Source: Phycisphaerae bacterium (lineage in GTDB: Bacteria > Planctomycetota > Phycisphaerae > UBA1845). From it: a DNA stretch of 64,000 bases. Location of the stretch: contig JAJDEB010000023.1 of assembly GCA_029260015.1 (NCBI GenBank), forward strand, positions 357,457-421,456, in the 5' to 3' direction. The translations under genes were made by a program, and so were the position numbers. Below, one piece after another: positions 22,682 through 31,947 of this stretch; positions within the stretch are counted from its first letter, which is position 1; every line of letters begins with the position of its first letter. The notes below the pieces were generated by a model. It was not told where the DNA came from and searched no databases. It saw nothing but the letters and a program-made list of their open reading frames with translations.

Positions 22682-24199
22682 TCAGGGGCGGCGGGCTCCT
22701 AGGCGGTGAATCGTAATCGAACCGGTATCGCCCCACTCCATGCTTGCCGGCCCGAATCCCATGACGATCGGATCGCCATCCTTCGCCCAGCCCTCACGGG
22801 AAAGCACTTCATCGGCTTTCTGCAAACACTGGTGCGTTTCGCTGGGTTTGGTCACCGTGGCAGACGTCACCCCGTAATACAACGCCAACCGTCGGCGGAT
22901 CGCGTCGCTCGGGGTCAGGGCCAAGATCGGTTGATCAACCCGATGCCGACTCAGAAGTCGAGCCAGAACGCCCTTTTCCGTCCAGATTGCGACCGCAACC
23001 GATTCCACATGCTCAGCCACCGTTTGGATGCTGTGGGCGACAGCGGCTGTCACACCCCGGCAAAATTCGTTGGCGGGTACTGCCCGACTCAAATGATCGC
23101 CATAACGATCGGCTTCTGCGGCGATTCGGTTCATGATTTGGACAGCCGCCACCGGATGCTTCCCCACGGCTGTTTCGGCTGACAGCATCACCGCATCTGC
23201 ACCGTCGACGATGGCGTTGGCGACATCGCTGACCTCGGCCCGCGTGGGGATGGCTTCGGTGACCATCGTCTGTAGCATTTGCGTTGCGATGATCACCGGT
23301 GTGCCATAGCGACGACACCGTGCGCAAATTTCTTTTTGCACGCGTGGCACTTGCACGATATCCATCTCGACGCCGAGATCACCACGGGCGACCAGAATCG
23401 CATCCGAGGCCTCGATGATGTTGTCGATGTCTCGGACGGCTTGCGGCGTTTCAATTTTGGAGACAACGTGAATGTCCACGCATTCGGATCGGATCAGATC
23501 GCGCAATTGTCGAACATCGTCAGCCGTTCGGACGAACGAGATCGCCAAGTAGTCGAGGTCATTGGTGATCGCCCATTTCAGATCGCGTCGATCTTTGTCG
23601 GTGAGGGCATCGATCTTCAAATCGCTATCCGGCAAATTCACGCCCTTGCGACTGCGAACGATTCCGCCAACTTCGCACTTACAGACCAACCCCTCGTCGT
23701 TGGATTCGGTCACGACAAATCGGATCATTCCGTCGTCAACCAACACGCGATGACCGACTTTGATGTCACCCAGCACGTCTGGTTGATTGGTAGACACGCG
23801 CGTCGCATTACCGATGATGTCTTCGGTAACAATGCGCAGGGTGCTTCCCGATTCGATTTCCGCTTCATCGTTTTCAACGGGACCGAGGCGGATTTTGGGA
23901 CCGCACAAGTCACCCATGATCGCGACGGCTAACTGATACCGATCGGAGATCGCGCGGACGCGCTCGACAACTTGCTTATGTTCCTCAAGCGTTCCGTGCG
24001 AAAAGTTAATTCGAACGACGTGAACGCCCGACAGCAGAAGCAATTCGAGGACATCCGGATGGGAAGAACCGGGGCCAAGCGTTGCCACCACTTTGGTCCC
24101 CAACCACGATATGTTCGTGGGCTGCTTTCTGACCAAAGGTGGGCTGCCACCTGAGGATTCTCGATTTGAATACGCCTTCATCGGGACTTTTCGATCCAT
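22682..24199 (-). CDS. pyk: Pyruvate kinase
   Basis: A 505-residue pyruvate kinase that makes pyruvate and ATP from phosphoenolpyruvate and ADP. Family blocks: KVVATLGPGSSHPDVLELLLLSG, VVRINFSHGTLEEH, IMGDLCGPKIRLG, KGVNLPDSDLKIDALTDKDRRDL, AISFVRTADDV, VVSKIETPQAVRDID, ILVARGDLGVEM, TQMLQTM (catalytic region), ADAVMLSAETAVGKHPV, and the C-terminal regulatory domain. Substrate, metal and K+ residues appear kept. The KIE region is KIETPQ where most have KIENxEG. A start at 24199 has GGAG eight bases ahead. Single gene, probably monocistronic or with the following lipoprotein. Confidence 0.95.
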   Translation of the reverse strand: MDRKVPMKAYSNRESSGGSPPLVRKQPTNISWLGTKVVATLGPGSSHPDVLELLLLSGVHVVRINFSHGTLEEHKQVVERVRAISDRYQLAVAIMGDLCGPKIRLGPVENDEAEIESGSTLRIVTEDIIGNATRVSTNQPDVLGDIKVGHRVLVDDGMIRFVVTESNDEGLVCKCEVGGIVRSRKGVNLPDSDLKIDALTDKDRRDLKWAITNDLDYLAISFVRTADDVRQLRDLIRSECVDIHVVSKIETPQAVRDIDNIIEASDAILVARGDLGVEMDIVQVPRVQKEICARCRRYGTPVIIATQMLQTMVTEAIPTRAEVSDVANAIVDGADAVMLSAETAVGKHPVAAVQIMNRIAAEADRYGDHLSRAVPANEFCRGVTAAVAHSIQTVAEHVESVAVAIWTEKGVLARLLSRHRVDQPILALTPSDAIRRRLALYYGVTSATVTKPSETHQCLQKADEVLSREGWAKDGDPIVMGFGPASMEWGDTGSITIHRLGARRP

Positions 24200-24597
24200 C
24201 GGTCCGACTCCATGAGGCCACTTCGCATGCTCTCGACGACTGCGCCGTCTGCTCGTTGGCCACTGTTGTCCTCGATTCGATGGACGATCGCAAGCGGAAT
24301 CGGTGGTGCAAATAGAATCGGTGGCGCAAGTCGGATCTTCGTATCACACCAAATCATTGACGATACGAACATCATCGCGCCGATATACATGATAGGAAAT
24401 ATGTTACCATCGATCAGATTGGGTTCTTCTTGGTTTTGGCATTCCGAGGTTTGCATTCGCGCGATTCATTGGCTACATATTGGTACCGAACACACTTTGA
24501 AACTGAAACGTTCGCCCTCCTGTCTTCGGTTCGAGTCTTCATGATTGAGGAAGTCCCACATCTAGTTGGTCATCTCAACGTTGATGCCCTGTGTGCA

Positions 24598-26790
24598 ATG
24601 GCGCGAATAGCTTTGGTTCTCGTGCTGGCACTGCCGCTATCAGCCAGCGCCCAGCCCGCACCTTTGCAAACGCCCGCGCCGCTTGATGGTCAAATCGATT
24701 CACAACGGGCAATCATCCAGAATCTGGAGGATTCGCTGGATACCCGCATCGGCCAAGCCGTCGCGATGCTCTCGGTCAATTCCAAACAAGCCATCGACAA
24801 CGCGATCAACCTGTTGAGTACGGGAAGCGAACCCTCGACTAAAATCGTCATGTGCCGCGCCATGGTGCTGTGGTCGCAAGATCAACCGGGGGCACCGGCA
24901 GAAGCCGTCTCGCCCAATGTGCGGCTTGTTGATCCGCTGTTGGCATTGTTGGATCACCCATCCGAGGAGGTCTTGGATTCAGCCTCGATCGCACTATCTC
25001 GTTTCAACAAGCCAAACGTCTTTGAATCGCTGCAGATCATCGCGAGTCAACAAGACGCCCCACTTTCAAAACGCCGCGCCGCCCTTTCGGCGCTCGCCCT
25101 TAATACAGATCGACGCGAGGTGGTCGCGATTCTTGTTCGCCTGCTGGACTCAACCGAAACCGATTTTCGCCCACAGGTACTCGCAGCATTGAGTGGCGTT
25201 GCGTCAGCCGGCGATGGATCAATCGATTCTTGGAAGGCGTGGTGGTCAAAGCAGGAATCGCTGAACGAATCACAGTGGCTACGCAATCAACTCGCCCTGA
25301 AGTCGCAGCGGCTGAGCGATCGCGAACGAGAACTTCGCAGCGTGCGGGAAGCGTCCCAGGCGAGCAATGCCGAACTTGCAAGTCGCCTGGGCGAAGCCCT
25401 TTCAGCGCAGTATCGCTTGACGGCTGCCGACGCCAAGAATGGTTTGATCCTGGGTTGGCTTGAAGATGCCACTGCTGCGACGCGCCTTGTCGCTGCCGGG
25501 TTGGTAGCCGAGCAGATTTCCGAAGGCAACCCGCCTGTTGACGAGGTCCGCCAGGCCTTGCGCAAATGCTACGATGACCCGTCACCGGCAGTCCGCAAAT
25601 CATCGGTCGAAATCGTCGGCGCACTCAACGACCCTGAAGATGCAGCCCCGATGTTGGCCCACCTGGAAACCGAAATCGATTCGAGCGTTCGCGAGACGAT
25701 ATTGAGCATGCTTGGAAAACTGCGCAACCCGGTGGCCATCGTCCCCTTGCTCGACGAAATCACCAACGCCAATGCTCCCGAAGAGTGCGTCGCGGCAGCC
25801 GCTGAGTCTATCAGCACACTGGCGAATCGGAATATCCTTGATGCCAGTCATGTCGCGCGCAGCATCGAGCCGCTGCGCAAGCGATATGCCCTCGTAAATG
25901 GATCATCGAATCGGCTAAAGGTGTCGCTTTTGAAAGCGATGGCCGCCATCGGATCGCCCGAATTCACGCCGGAGTTTGAATCCAACTTGAGCGCCACCGA
26001 CCCGGAACTGCTTTTGCAAGCCATTCGTGGGGTGGCGATCGTCGGTCATGATGGCCAGCTAAATCGAGTCAGCGAACTGACTTCGCACACCGACGCCCGC
26101 GTCCGTCAAAGGGCGATCGCCGCACTGGGCACCTTGGGAACACTCAAAGATCTCGACACCGTCGCCGCCCGATTGAACCCCAGCGTAGAAAAAGTGGATG
26201 GCCCGCGCCAGCAGGCGTGGCTGGCGTTTGAAACGATCAGCGCAAAATGCAAGGTCAGCGAACGCGTCGAAGTCGCAACCAAGCTCGAGGATTATCCAAA
26301 TTTGTTGGCCGAGTACCTCGCCAAACTTGAAGCCGATCTGTCCAATGCCACGCCGCCACATCCCAAACTCTCTGAGATTCAAGGCCAGCTTGCCAAGACC
26401 TACGTCGGACTCAAGCGCAACGTCGAGGCGCTGCCCTATTGGCGAAAGTATTATGCAAGTGCTGCCGACCGTGATGAGAACGAGCGGATGGTCATTGCGT
26501 TTGAACTTTTGAAATGTTCATTGCGATGTGACAAGACAGAAGGATTGCAGGAACTCTTCGCGCTGCTTGCCACCGCACCTGCAAATAAGGTCGAATCAGT
26601 CCAGGAAGAAACGATCAAGTACCTCGTGGACCTTGGCAGCGCCAAACGATTTGACGAACTGCAGGCGTTTTCCAAACTTCTTCGCGATATGCCATTGGAC
26701 CCGTACCCCAAGCTTCGGACCCATCTAGAATCGTCTGCGATCCCCAGCGCATCGACAAACGGCGTGCCGAACGACATCTCCAACAGCTAA
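24598..26790 (+). CDS. Exported HEAT-repeat protein
   Basis: From ATG 24598 a 730-residue protein with signal peptide (MARIALVLVLALPLSASA). The remainder is helical with at least eight HEAT-like units: LLALLDHPSEEVLDSASIALSRF, ALRKCYDDPSPAVRKSSVEIVGAL, MLAHLETEIDSSVRETILSML, LTSHTDARVRQRAIAALGTL. Between residues about 220 and 270 is a coiled-coil-like segment (QRLSDRERELRSVREASQ). The C-terminal region has TPR-like pairs (AKTYVGLKRNVEALPYWRKYYASA). Probably a periplasmic scaffold that binds other proteins; no catalytic motif. A longer start at 24541 would hide the signal peptide. Confidence 0.75.
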   Translation: MARIALVLVLALPLSASAQPAPLQTPAPLDGQIDSQRAIIQNLEDSLDTRIGQAVAMLSVNSKQAIDNAINLLSTGSEPSTKIVMCRAMVLWSQDQPGAPAEAVSPNVRLVDPLLALLDHPSEEVLDSASIALSRFNKPNVFESLQIIASQQDAPLSKRRAALSALALNTDRREVVAILVRLLDSTETDFRPQVLAALSGVASAGDGSIDSWKAWWSKQESLNESQWLRNQLALKSQRLSDRERELRSVREASQASNAELASRLGEALSAQYRLTAADAKNGLILGWLEDATAATRLVAAGLVAEQISEGNPPVDEVRQALRKCYDDPSPAVRKSSVEIVGALNDPEDAAPMLAHLETEIDSSVRETILSMLGKLRNPVAIVPLLDEITNANAPEECVAAAAESISTLANRNILDASHVARSIEPLRKRYALVNGSSNRLKVSLLKAMAAIGSPEFTPEFESNLSATDPELLLQAIRGVAIVGHDGQLNRVSELTSHTDARVRQRAIAALGTLGTLKDLDTVAARLNPSVEKVDGPRQQAWLAFETISAKCKVSERVEVATKLEDYPNLLAEYLAKLEADLSNATPPHPKLSEIQGQLAKTYVGLKRNVEALPYWRKYYASAADRDENERMVIAFELLKCSLRCDKTEGLQELFALLATAPANKVESVQEETIKYLVDLGSAKRFDELQAFSKLLRDMPLDPYPKLRTHLESSAIPSASTNGVPNDISNS

Positions 26791-27121
26791 GACACGTTCA
26801 TCCATTTGATTCCCACCATGCTCGCAAAGAAGCGTCGCGAGTGTGCAATTGCGAATCGACAGCAACGCCGAATTCTCTTTGCGCACCGCTAATTCTGAGT
26901 CCGTTTTGACGAAGTCCGCCCCCTTATTGGATCAGCGCTTTTGAGACCTCGATTTACGGGGTTGGACCAACTGCCGTTCGCAATTTTCTCGGGCCATCGC
27001 GTTCCGATAAGTCTGCGTCTCCCAACATGAATCTTGCTATCAAGGCCCCTTCGGCGACTACCGATAGCGACCTTGGAACGTAATCAAAAGTCGTGCGGAA
27101 CCATTCGCAAAGAGAGTCTTG
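26791..27121. other. Intergenic region, 331 bases
   Basis: Between the HEAT-repeat protein and the HD-GYP gene. No gene, strong terminator or convincing promoter recognised. Confidence 0.4.
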
Positions 27122-27937
27122 ATGAACAACGCACCAAACCGAATTTCGCAATGTGCCTCCGGGGACCAGATACCGAACAGCCCCAACGACCCGGCAACCC
27201 ACGCCAAGAACATAGCTGGCTCGTTGTTGTCGGCTCGATCGGCATCGTCGAGGCGGCAACCGGATTCATTCGACGATCGAACGCACCTTAACGATTCTTT
27301 ACAAATGCTCGGCGAGCAGCTTCGACGTTCGTATCTCGAATCTACGCGGGCGTTGGTAGCCGCCGTCGAGGCGCGCGATCCATACACCCATGATCATTCG
27401 CAGCGCGTCAGCCAACACGCCAAGACCATCGCGACCCGAATGAACCTCGGTCATCGTGAGATTTCGCGTATTGAGACGGCAGCGATTCTGCATGACATTG
27501 GAAAAATTGGAATACCCGACAACATCCTTCAGAAGACTGAACGCTTGCTTCCAGAAGAATTCGACGTGGTGCGTTGTCATCCAACCATCGGCGTGAAGAT
27601 ACTTGGGCACACGACGTACTTGCGTCGCGAGCTTCCCATTATTCTGCACCACCACGAGCGCTTTGACGGAAACGGATATCCCGATGGGTTGGCGGGTGAA
27701 CAAATCCCCATCGGTGCGAGGGTTCTTGCCGCCGCTGACGCGTTGGACGCGATGCTGTCGCGCCGAGCCTATCGAAATGCACTGTCCATGTCAGAGGTTC
27801 GTCTGGAATTCAGCAAACACCGGGGAACTCAGTTCGACCCGGTGATCGTTGATGTGGTCCTAGAATGGTTGAGCGAAGAGGGTAGCAACCTCGAGATGCA
27901 ACTGAGCCAACACGGGGCAAGCACGGCGAATTGCTAA
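27122..27937 (+). CDS. HD-GYP domain protein, cyclic di-GMP phosphodiesterase-like
   Basis: A 271-residue cytoplasmic protein. An 80-residue N-terminal tail without domains precedes the HD-GYP domain: RDPYTHDHSQRVSQHA, HDIGKIGIPDNIL, CHPTIGVKILG, ILHHHERFDGNGYPDGLAG, ADALDAMLSRRAYR and the C-terminal FDPVIVDVVLEWL. All metal-binding His/Asp residues and the GYP triplet are kept, so c-di-GMP hydrolysis is expected. No receiver or sensor domain is attached, which is unusual; the Ser-rich N-terminus may carry the signal input. A GGDEF cyclase is found at 57501, but the two are far apart. Confidence 0.9.
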   Translation: MNNAPNRISQCASGDQIPNSPNDPATHAKNIAGSLLSARSASSRRQPDSFDDRTHLNDSLQMLGEQLRRSYLESTRALVAAVEARDPYTHDHSQRVSQHAKTIATRMNLGHREISRIETAAILHDIGKIGIPDNILQKTERLLPEEFDVVRCHPTIGVKILGHTTYLRRELPIILHHHERFDGNGYPDGLAGEQIPIGARVLAAADALDAMLSRRAYRNALSMSEVRLEFSKHRGTQFDPVIVDVVLEWLSEEGSNLEMQLSQHGASTANC

Positions 27938-28131
27938 GTTGTGGCCAGCACGCCATACCAGAATTCGTCAGCCAACCCCTTTGGAAACTTTCCGAACCCC
28001 ACGCGAACGATCGGTATCCGACGAACGCGCTCCGGATGGCGTAAGCACTCAGCCAGGTACATTTCGGTCTCATGAATTGCGCGCAAGGCGGCCGTGCGAC
28101 GTGGATCGATTGGCTTGCGCTCCCAAATCAT
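27934..28131 (-). CDS. Small conserved-looking hypothetical protein
   Basis: A 65-residue protein with an N-terminal basic half (MIWERKPIDPRRTAALRAIHETEMYLAECLRHPERVRRIPIVRVG) and an aromatic end (FGKFPKGLADEFWYGVL). Helical first half; no membrane segment. It overlaps the HD-GYP stop by four bases on the opposite strand. The pattern does not match a family I can name. It is kept because its residue composition and length look like a folded small protein. Confidence 0.45.
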   Translation of the reverse strand: MIWERKPIDPRRTAALRAIHETEMYLAECLRHPERVRRIPIVRVGFGKFPKGLADEFWYGVLATT

Positions 28132-28185
28132 CTGGCTTGTGCCTCGCTTAGGCTATGGATTCAAATGACCAAGCAGGCATCAAAA

Positions 28186-29232
28186 TCATGATGCCCTTTT
28201 CTTTGATTTCTTAACGGCGACTCGCTTCTTCGCTGAATGATCAGGATCAGAAATCGTCCATCGGCCAGCCAACACACCCATCGCTCCGGCGGCCATGAAT
28301 GCAATGGGCGTCGCCCTGAGAAAATCGCTCATCGGAACGCTCGCGAGATCGGCGTACCTGCCGCCAGAAGCATTTGCGGACACCGCCCATGAGTACCCGA
28401 GGACAGCTACAATCGGAACCGAAAGCAAACTCCAAAACGCTGTCCGGCAGGCGAACCACATTTTGGAAATCCAAACCCCCAGATAGAACGACGCGCACAC
28501 CGCGAATATCACTTGGCCATGCTTGATGGATTGTGGCAATCGTCCTGACACCAAGACATTGAATGCAAACATCGCCACCAGACCCGTAACGATCGTGGTC
28601 TTGAGACCGGCAAAGCGCGCTTTAAGCGGTTGGCCCGCATCGGAAAACACTCCGAGACGCCGACTGACACCTGGACATTCCGTCGCCGACAGTTCCGCGA
28701 GTTGAACAGGGTGAATACCACCTGACCGTTGCCATTGACGAAGCGCCGAATCCGAATCTGCTGAACTCGACAGTTGAAAGTGTCGTGTAATCCAGCCGCT
28801 GATCACCATGCTCAAAAACAAAACCCCCGTCCAGATCAACGCCTCCCCTGCGAGCTGACCCGCAAGCAAACGCTCGGCGCCACGGTCGCCATTGGCCATC
28901 GTGATCAACAAATACGTCGCCGTTCCACCGCGGATCGAAGTTAGTGCAAGCCCCAGTGCAACCGCAAAAATTCCGACATCCGGAAGTCTTGAACCTGCTA
29001 TCAGCGTAGCCAGTGACGCCGTAACAGCCGCCAATGCCAGCGCTTCTATGACCATCAATGCAGGGTTCTGGTGCGACAGCAAACTGACCGCGCCTTGGGG
29101 ATCGGACGGAGCGACGGCCATCCAACCGACCGACAAGAAAAGCGACGCAGCCACCGCGAAAGCGGCTAGCAAGATCAACTTGTCTACCAGTCGCAGATGA
29201 CGCCTGATGCTCATGTGTTCAACACTATGCAT
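28186..29232 (-). CDS. Multi-pass membrane protein of unknown function
   Basis: A 348-residue protein with about eight hydrophobic segments: LILLAAFAVAASLFLSVGWMAV, ALMVIEALALAAVTASLATLIAG, VGIFAVALGLALTSI, ALIWTGVLFLSMVISGWI, IVTGLVAMFAFNVLVSG, VIFAVCASFYLGVWI, LLSVPIVAVLGYSWAV and ATPIAFMAAGAMGVLAG. A soluble loop of about 50 residues lies in the middle, and the tail ends KKRVAVKKSKKRAS, which would be cytoplasmic and basic. No transporter motif was recognised. A start at the internal Met (MSIRRH, 29214) is equally possible. Confidence 0.65.
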   Translation of the reverse strand: MHSVEHMSIRRHLRLVDKLILLAAFAVAASLFLSVGWMAVAPSDPQGAVSLLSHQNPALMVIEALALAAVTASLATLIAGSRLPDVGIFAVALGLALTSIRGGTATYLLITMANGDRGAERLLAGQLAGEALIWTGVLFLSMVISGWITRHFQLSSSADSDSALRQWQRSGGIHPVQLAELSATECPGVSRRLGVFSDAGQPLKARFAGLKTTIVTGLVAMFAFNVLVSGRLPQSIKHGQVIFAVCASFYLGVWISKMWFACRTAFWSLLSVPIVAVLGYSWAVSANASGGRYADLASVPMSDFLRATPIAFMAAGAMGVLAGRWTISDPDHSAKKRVAVKKSKKRAS

Positions 29233-29282
29233 TGATTCGGATGATCCGTTGGTTTCGCCAGTCGATGAATCTGTGACCGGTC

Positions 29283-30602
29283 TTATTTGCCGTCACCTTT
29301 TTCGTTGGCTGGTTTCGAAGGCTTCCTGGATTTTGGGGTTCGTCGCGGAGCAGGCATCGTCTGCCTGGGAGCCTTCGCGATCTTGATGGATGCATTGTAA
29401 CGAGATGGCGTCCGATTTTCGATTTTTTGTGCGGCGATCATCAATTCCAGGTCGGCTTGGCGATAGAGTTCGTACCCTTTTTCGAGTTCCGGCTCGGGTA
29501 CAGGTCGCATCATCGTATCGCGGTATTTGGAACATTGGCCCAGTTTTGTGCGGATCGCATTGTGCAATGTTGCAATCGAAAGGTTCTTCGCCAATGGGCC
29601 AATCTGTGACATGTCAGCCCCGACCTCGAATTGTTGTTGTAGAAACGGTTTGCCATTCTTGCCGTCAGGCGTAGACACCAAGACGCCACCGGGCGGCATA
29701 CTGTTGATCTTGAAGACGAGCTTGCACCACTTGGACAGCGGCCAACTTCGCGATTGAATCTGACCTCGGGCGTTCATATCGAGCGTGACGGGAACATCGG
29801 TCAGGTCAAATGTCATGCTGTTCTTGTCGTGATGGGCGACTTTGACGGTTCCAAATGACGCGGTGGCTTTGTCGGAATCCCAGTCGGTTTCGATCGTGTA
29901 TTCCACCGGTTCTGCGCCAAATCGCGTCAGGATTAAATCGATCGCGACCGAAAGACTTTGGCCTAAGGGTTGAACACCGCGCTTGGTCCAGTTCAAATCG
30001 GGATTGTCGGCGAGCGTAGCTTTGTATTCGCTGCCGGCTTTGTGCCAATCGAGAACTTCGGCATCCTTCGACTTGGCCAGTTCCCGCAGCGCATCGGCAT
30101 ACTTGCCAATCACCGAATCAAACTGTGCGGCTTGCAATGCTTTGTGCTTGCTTTCTTGTGATGGTGGTGGCGTTAAGACCAACAACTTTGCGCCCGACGC
30201 CTTGACTTTGTCGATCATCGTCGACATTTCCTTCACATACGAATCAAGTCGAGCCTGGTTAAATGCCTGCCGCTCAGCCGAGTCCAGTCCGAAACTCAAA
30301 ATCACCCAAGTCGGTTTCAATGGCAGGACTTCGGGTGCGAAGCGCTGATTTCCTTCAGCCGCATTGCTTCTGGATTTCGCGAGGCAATAGAATTCGAGCT
30401 TCAGGTCGGGGTAGCGCGTTCGCACGAATTGGCAGAACCATTCTGGCGCAAACGAGTGGCCGAACGAAACGTCGCCGAAGAGCACAACGCGGTCATTGTC
30501 AGTCAATAGAAACTCGGCTCTGCTTGTGGGGGCCCAACAGAATACCAGCGCCGCCACAGCCAACATCAGTCGAATCCTGAACTTCATACGCCTGAGCTTC
30601 AT
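29283..30602 (-). CDS. SGNH/GDSL-hydrolase-fold protein with lost catalytic residues
   Basis: A 439-residue exported protein. After a signal peptide (ending PTSRA), DNDRVVLFGDVSFGHSF aligns with the family opening DNDRVVFFGDSITD, but the nucleophilic Ser of GDS is Val (residue 45). The third block, normally GxND, is GLDS (105-108), and the last, normally DGVHP, is RGVQP (208-212), so Asp and His of the triad are absent too. The fold core (VRTRYPDLKLEF, VLPLKPTWVILSFGLD, LLVLTPPP) is well kept, so this is probably a pseudoenzyme that binds rather than cleaves. A beta-rich domain of about 200 residues and a Pro/Lys-rich tail follow. It lies upstream of the membrane protein gene. Confidence 0.75.
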   Translation of the reverse strand: MKLRRMKFRIRLMLAVAALVFCWAPTSRAEFLLTDNDRVVLFGDVSFGHSFAPEWFCQFVRTRYPDLKLEFYCLAKSRSNAAEGNQRFAPEVLPLKPTWVILSFGLDSAERQAFNQARLDSYVKEMSTMIDKVKASGAKLLVLTPPPSQESKHKALQAAQFDSVIGKYADALRELAKSKDAEVLDWHKAGSEYKATLADNPDLNWTKRGVQPLGQSLSVAIDLILTRFGAEPVEYTIETDWDSDKATASFGTVKVAHHDKNSMTFDLTDVPVTLDMNARGQIQSRSWPLSKWCKLVFKINSMPPGGVLVSTPDGKNGKPFLQQQFEVGADMSQIGPLAKNLSIATLHNAIRTKLGQCSKYRDTMMRPVPEPELEKGYELYRQADLELMIAAQKIENRTPSRYNASIKIAKAPRQTMPAPRRTPKSRKPSKPANEKGDGK

Positions 30603-30625
30603 ACGATTTTCTCCTAAGCTTACGC

Positions 30626-31357
30626 CTATTCTTTGGGTTCGTTTTCTTTTAAGAGTCGGGCCATTTCGGCGACGGCAGATCTCATGCCAACAAACATCGC
30701 CCGCGACACGATCGAGTGTCCGATGTTAAACTCGCTGAAACCTGCAACCGCCGCAATCGGCGCGACGTTTCGATAAGTCAAACCGTGGCCCGCATGGACT
30801 TCCAAACCGTGCGACTTTGCCGACCCGATCGAAGCCTTGAGTTTTCCGATGACTGCCTGCGCTTCTTGCGATGTTTTCGCGTGGGCATATCCACCCGTCC
30901 AGATTTCAATTGCATGAAACCCACATTCCGCCGATGCCGCAATCTGCGCGTTGTCGGGTTCAATAAATGCGCTGACCACGATTCCGCTTTGGGTCAACTT
31001 GTCCACTACTTTTTCGATCGCCTTGGCATGACGGACGACGTCAAGACCGCCTTCCGTTGTCAATTCCTCCCGCCGCTCCGGTACGATGGTGCATTGATCG
31101 GGCCTCAGTTCGCACGCGAGATCGACAATCTCTGGAGCGATCGCCATCTCCATGTTCAGCTTTGTGGCGACCGTTTCCTTCAACAACCGCGCGTCGCGAT
31201 CGTTAATGTGTCGCCGATCTTCGCGCAGGTGAAACGTTATACACGCGGCACCGCCCAATTCGGCTTCGACCGCCGCCCAAACCGGGTCGGGCTCATCGGT
31301 CTTCCGCGCCTGCCGCACCGTCGCGACATGATCGATATTGACTCCCAAACTGGCCAT
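30626..31357 (-). CDS. pdxJ: Pyridoxine 5'-phosphate synthase PdxJ
   Basis: A 243-residue TIM-barrel enzyme that joins 1-deoxyxylulose 5-phosphate and 3-amino-2-oxopropyl phosphate to form pyridoxine 5'-phosphate. Family blocks: LGVNIDHVATVRQARK at the start, ITFHLREDRRHINDRD (with the phosphate-binding Arg/His), TIVPERREELTTEGGLDV, SAFIEPDNAQI, VHAGHGLTYRN and EFNIGHSIVSRAMF. ATG 31357 fits the usual N-terminus; an open frame upstream adds a Cys-rich stretch that is not part of the enzyme. A short gap separates it from the SGNH-fold gene downstream, so they may be one transcript. This marks the DXP-dependent route to vitamin B6. Confidence 0.96.
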   Translation of the reverse strand: MASLGVNIDHVATVRQARKTDEPDPVWAAVEAELGGAACITFHLREDRRHINDRDARLLKETVATKLNMEMAIAPEIVDLACELRPDQCTIVPERREELTTEGGLDVVRHAKAIEKVVDKLTQSGIVVSAFIEPDNAQIAASAECGFHAIEIWTGGYAHAKTSQEAQAVIGKLKASIGSAKSHGLEVHAGHGLTYRNVAPIAAVAGFSEFNIGHSIVSRAMFVGMRSAVAEMARLLKENEPKE

Positions 31358-31428
31358 CGCTTTTCCAGGCTCCCAAATCACTAAAAGTAACAGGCAGCAT
31401 ACCGCTTCGATCGAAATCGATACACAAC

Positions 31429-31464
31429 CACATGTTCCGGCACATGTTCCGGTACATGTTTCGG
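31429..31464. repeat. 12-base tandem repeat, three copies, upstream of pdxJ
   Basis: CACATGTTCCGG occurs at 31429-31440 and 31441-31452, followed by TACATGTTTCGG at 31453-31464. Each unit contains the palindrome ACATGT. It lies 72-107 bases before the pdxJ start and may be a repeated protein-binding site. Confidence 0.85.
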
Positions 31465-31845
31465 CTATTCTTTCAACGCGCCGCCGCTGATGCAACACGG
31501 TGCCAAGACATGCTACCGGTCCAATGAATCTATGCGGATCGACGTTGCCGGGCGATCAAGTCTACCCAGCCACCAATCGGATGCAATTAGGATGCACGCA
31601 GGAAACAACCTTGCGTATTCGGACCCAAGATGCGTTCGCCTAATCACCGAAGCTCTTGATTGAACCTGATTGGCCAGATCGTTAATCTAATCAAGGTGGT
31701 GGTAGGTGTGTGTGTGCCGGGGTCAATCTAGTTCCATCCCAAACACCTGATCAACAAACACGACTTCAAATGATGGGGTCTGCTTGCTTCGATCGGGGTT
31801 GCCTTATTGCGCACTCTCCAATCAAACCGAATCGAATGAGTTTTC

Positions 31846-31873
31846 AAACGAGTGGAAGCACCGCTCGTTTTTT
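31846..31873 (+). terminator. Intrinsic terminator upstream of the protease gene
   Basis: A 10-base stem (31846-31855 with 31861-31870, one G-T), an AAGCA loop and TTTTTT. It is 75 bases ahead of the protease start and follows no recognised plus-strand gene. It may end a small RNA from 31500-31850 or act as an attenuator. Confidence 0.7.
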
Positions 31874-31947
31874 CTGATTGCCAATTCACACATGGCAAAA
31901 CCGTCGATCCTTGGATCGAACCTGCAAAAACCGGAGGCATTACGTCC

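Larger units (their letters stand above)
31358..31947. other. Divergent intergenic region, 590 bases, with repeats and an orphan terminator
   Basis: No gene recognised between pdxJ and the protease. It holds a 12-base tandem repeat (31429-31464), a GT-rich run near 31696-31715, and an intrinsic terminator (31846-31873) with no gene ahead of it on the same strand. The region may encode a small RNA or a long regulated leader for the protease. Confidence 0.45.

Noticed and set aside
23279-23932. 217-codon frame antisense to pyk
   Set aside because: Shadow of pyruvate kinase; the His/Asp-rich content reflects the complementary codons.
24178-24456. 92-codon minus-strand frame ahead of pyk
   Set aside because: It overlaps the pyk start in another frame and lacks features; probably the pyk leader.
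31690-31720. GT-rich run (GTGGTGGTAGGTGTGTGTGTG)
   Set aside because: Simple low-complexity stretch; no sign of a repeat array or function.
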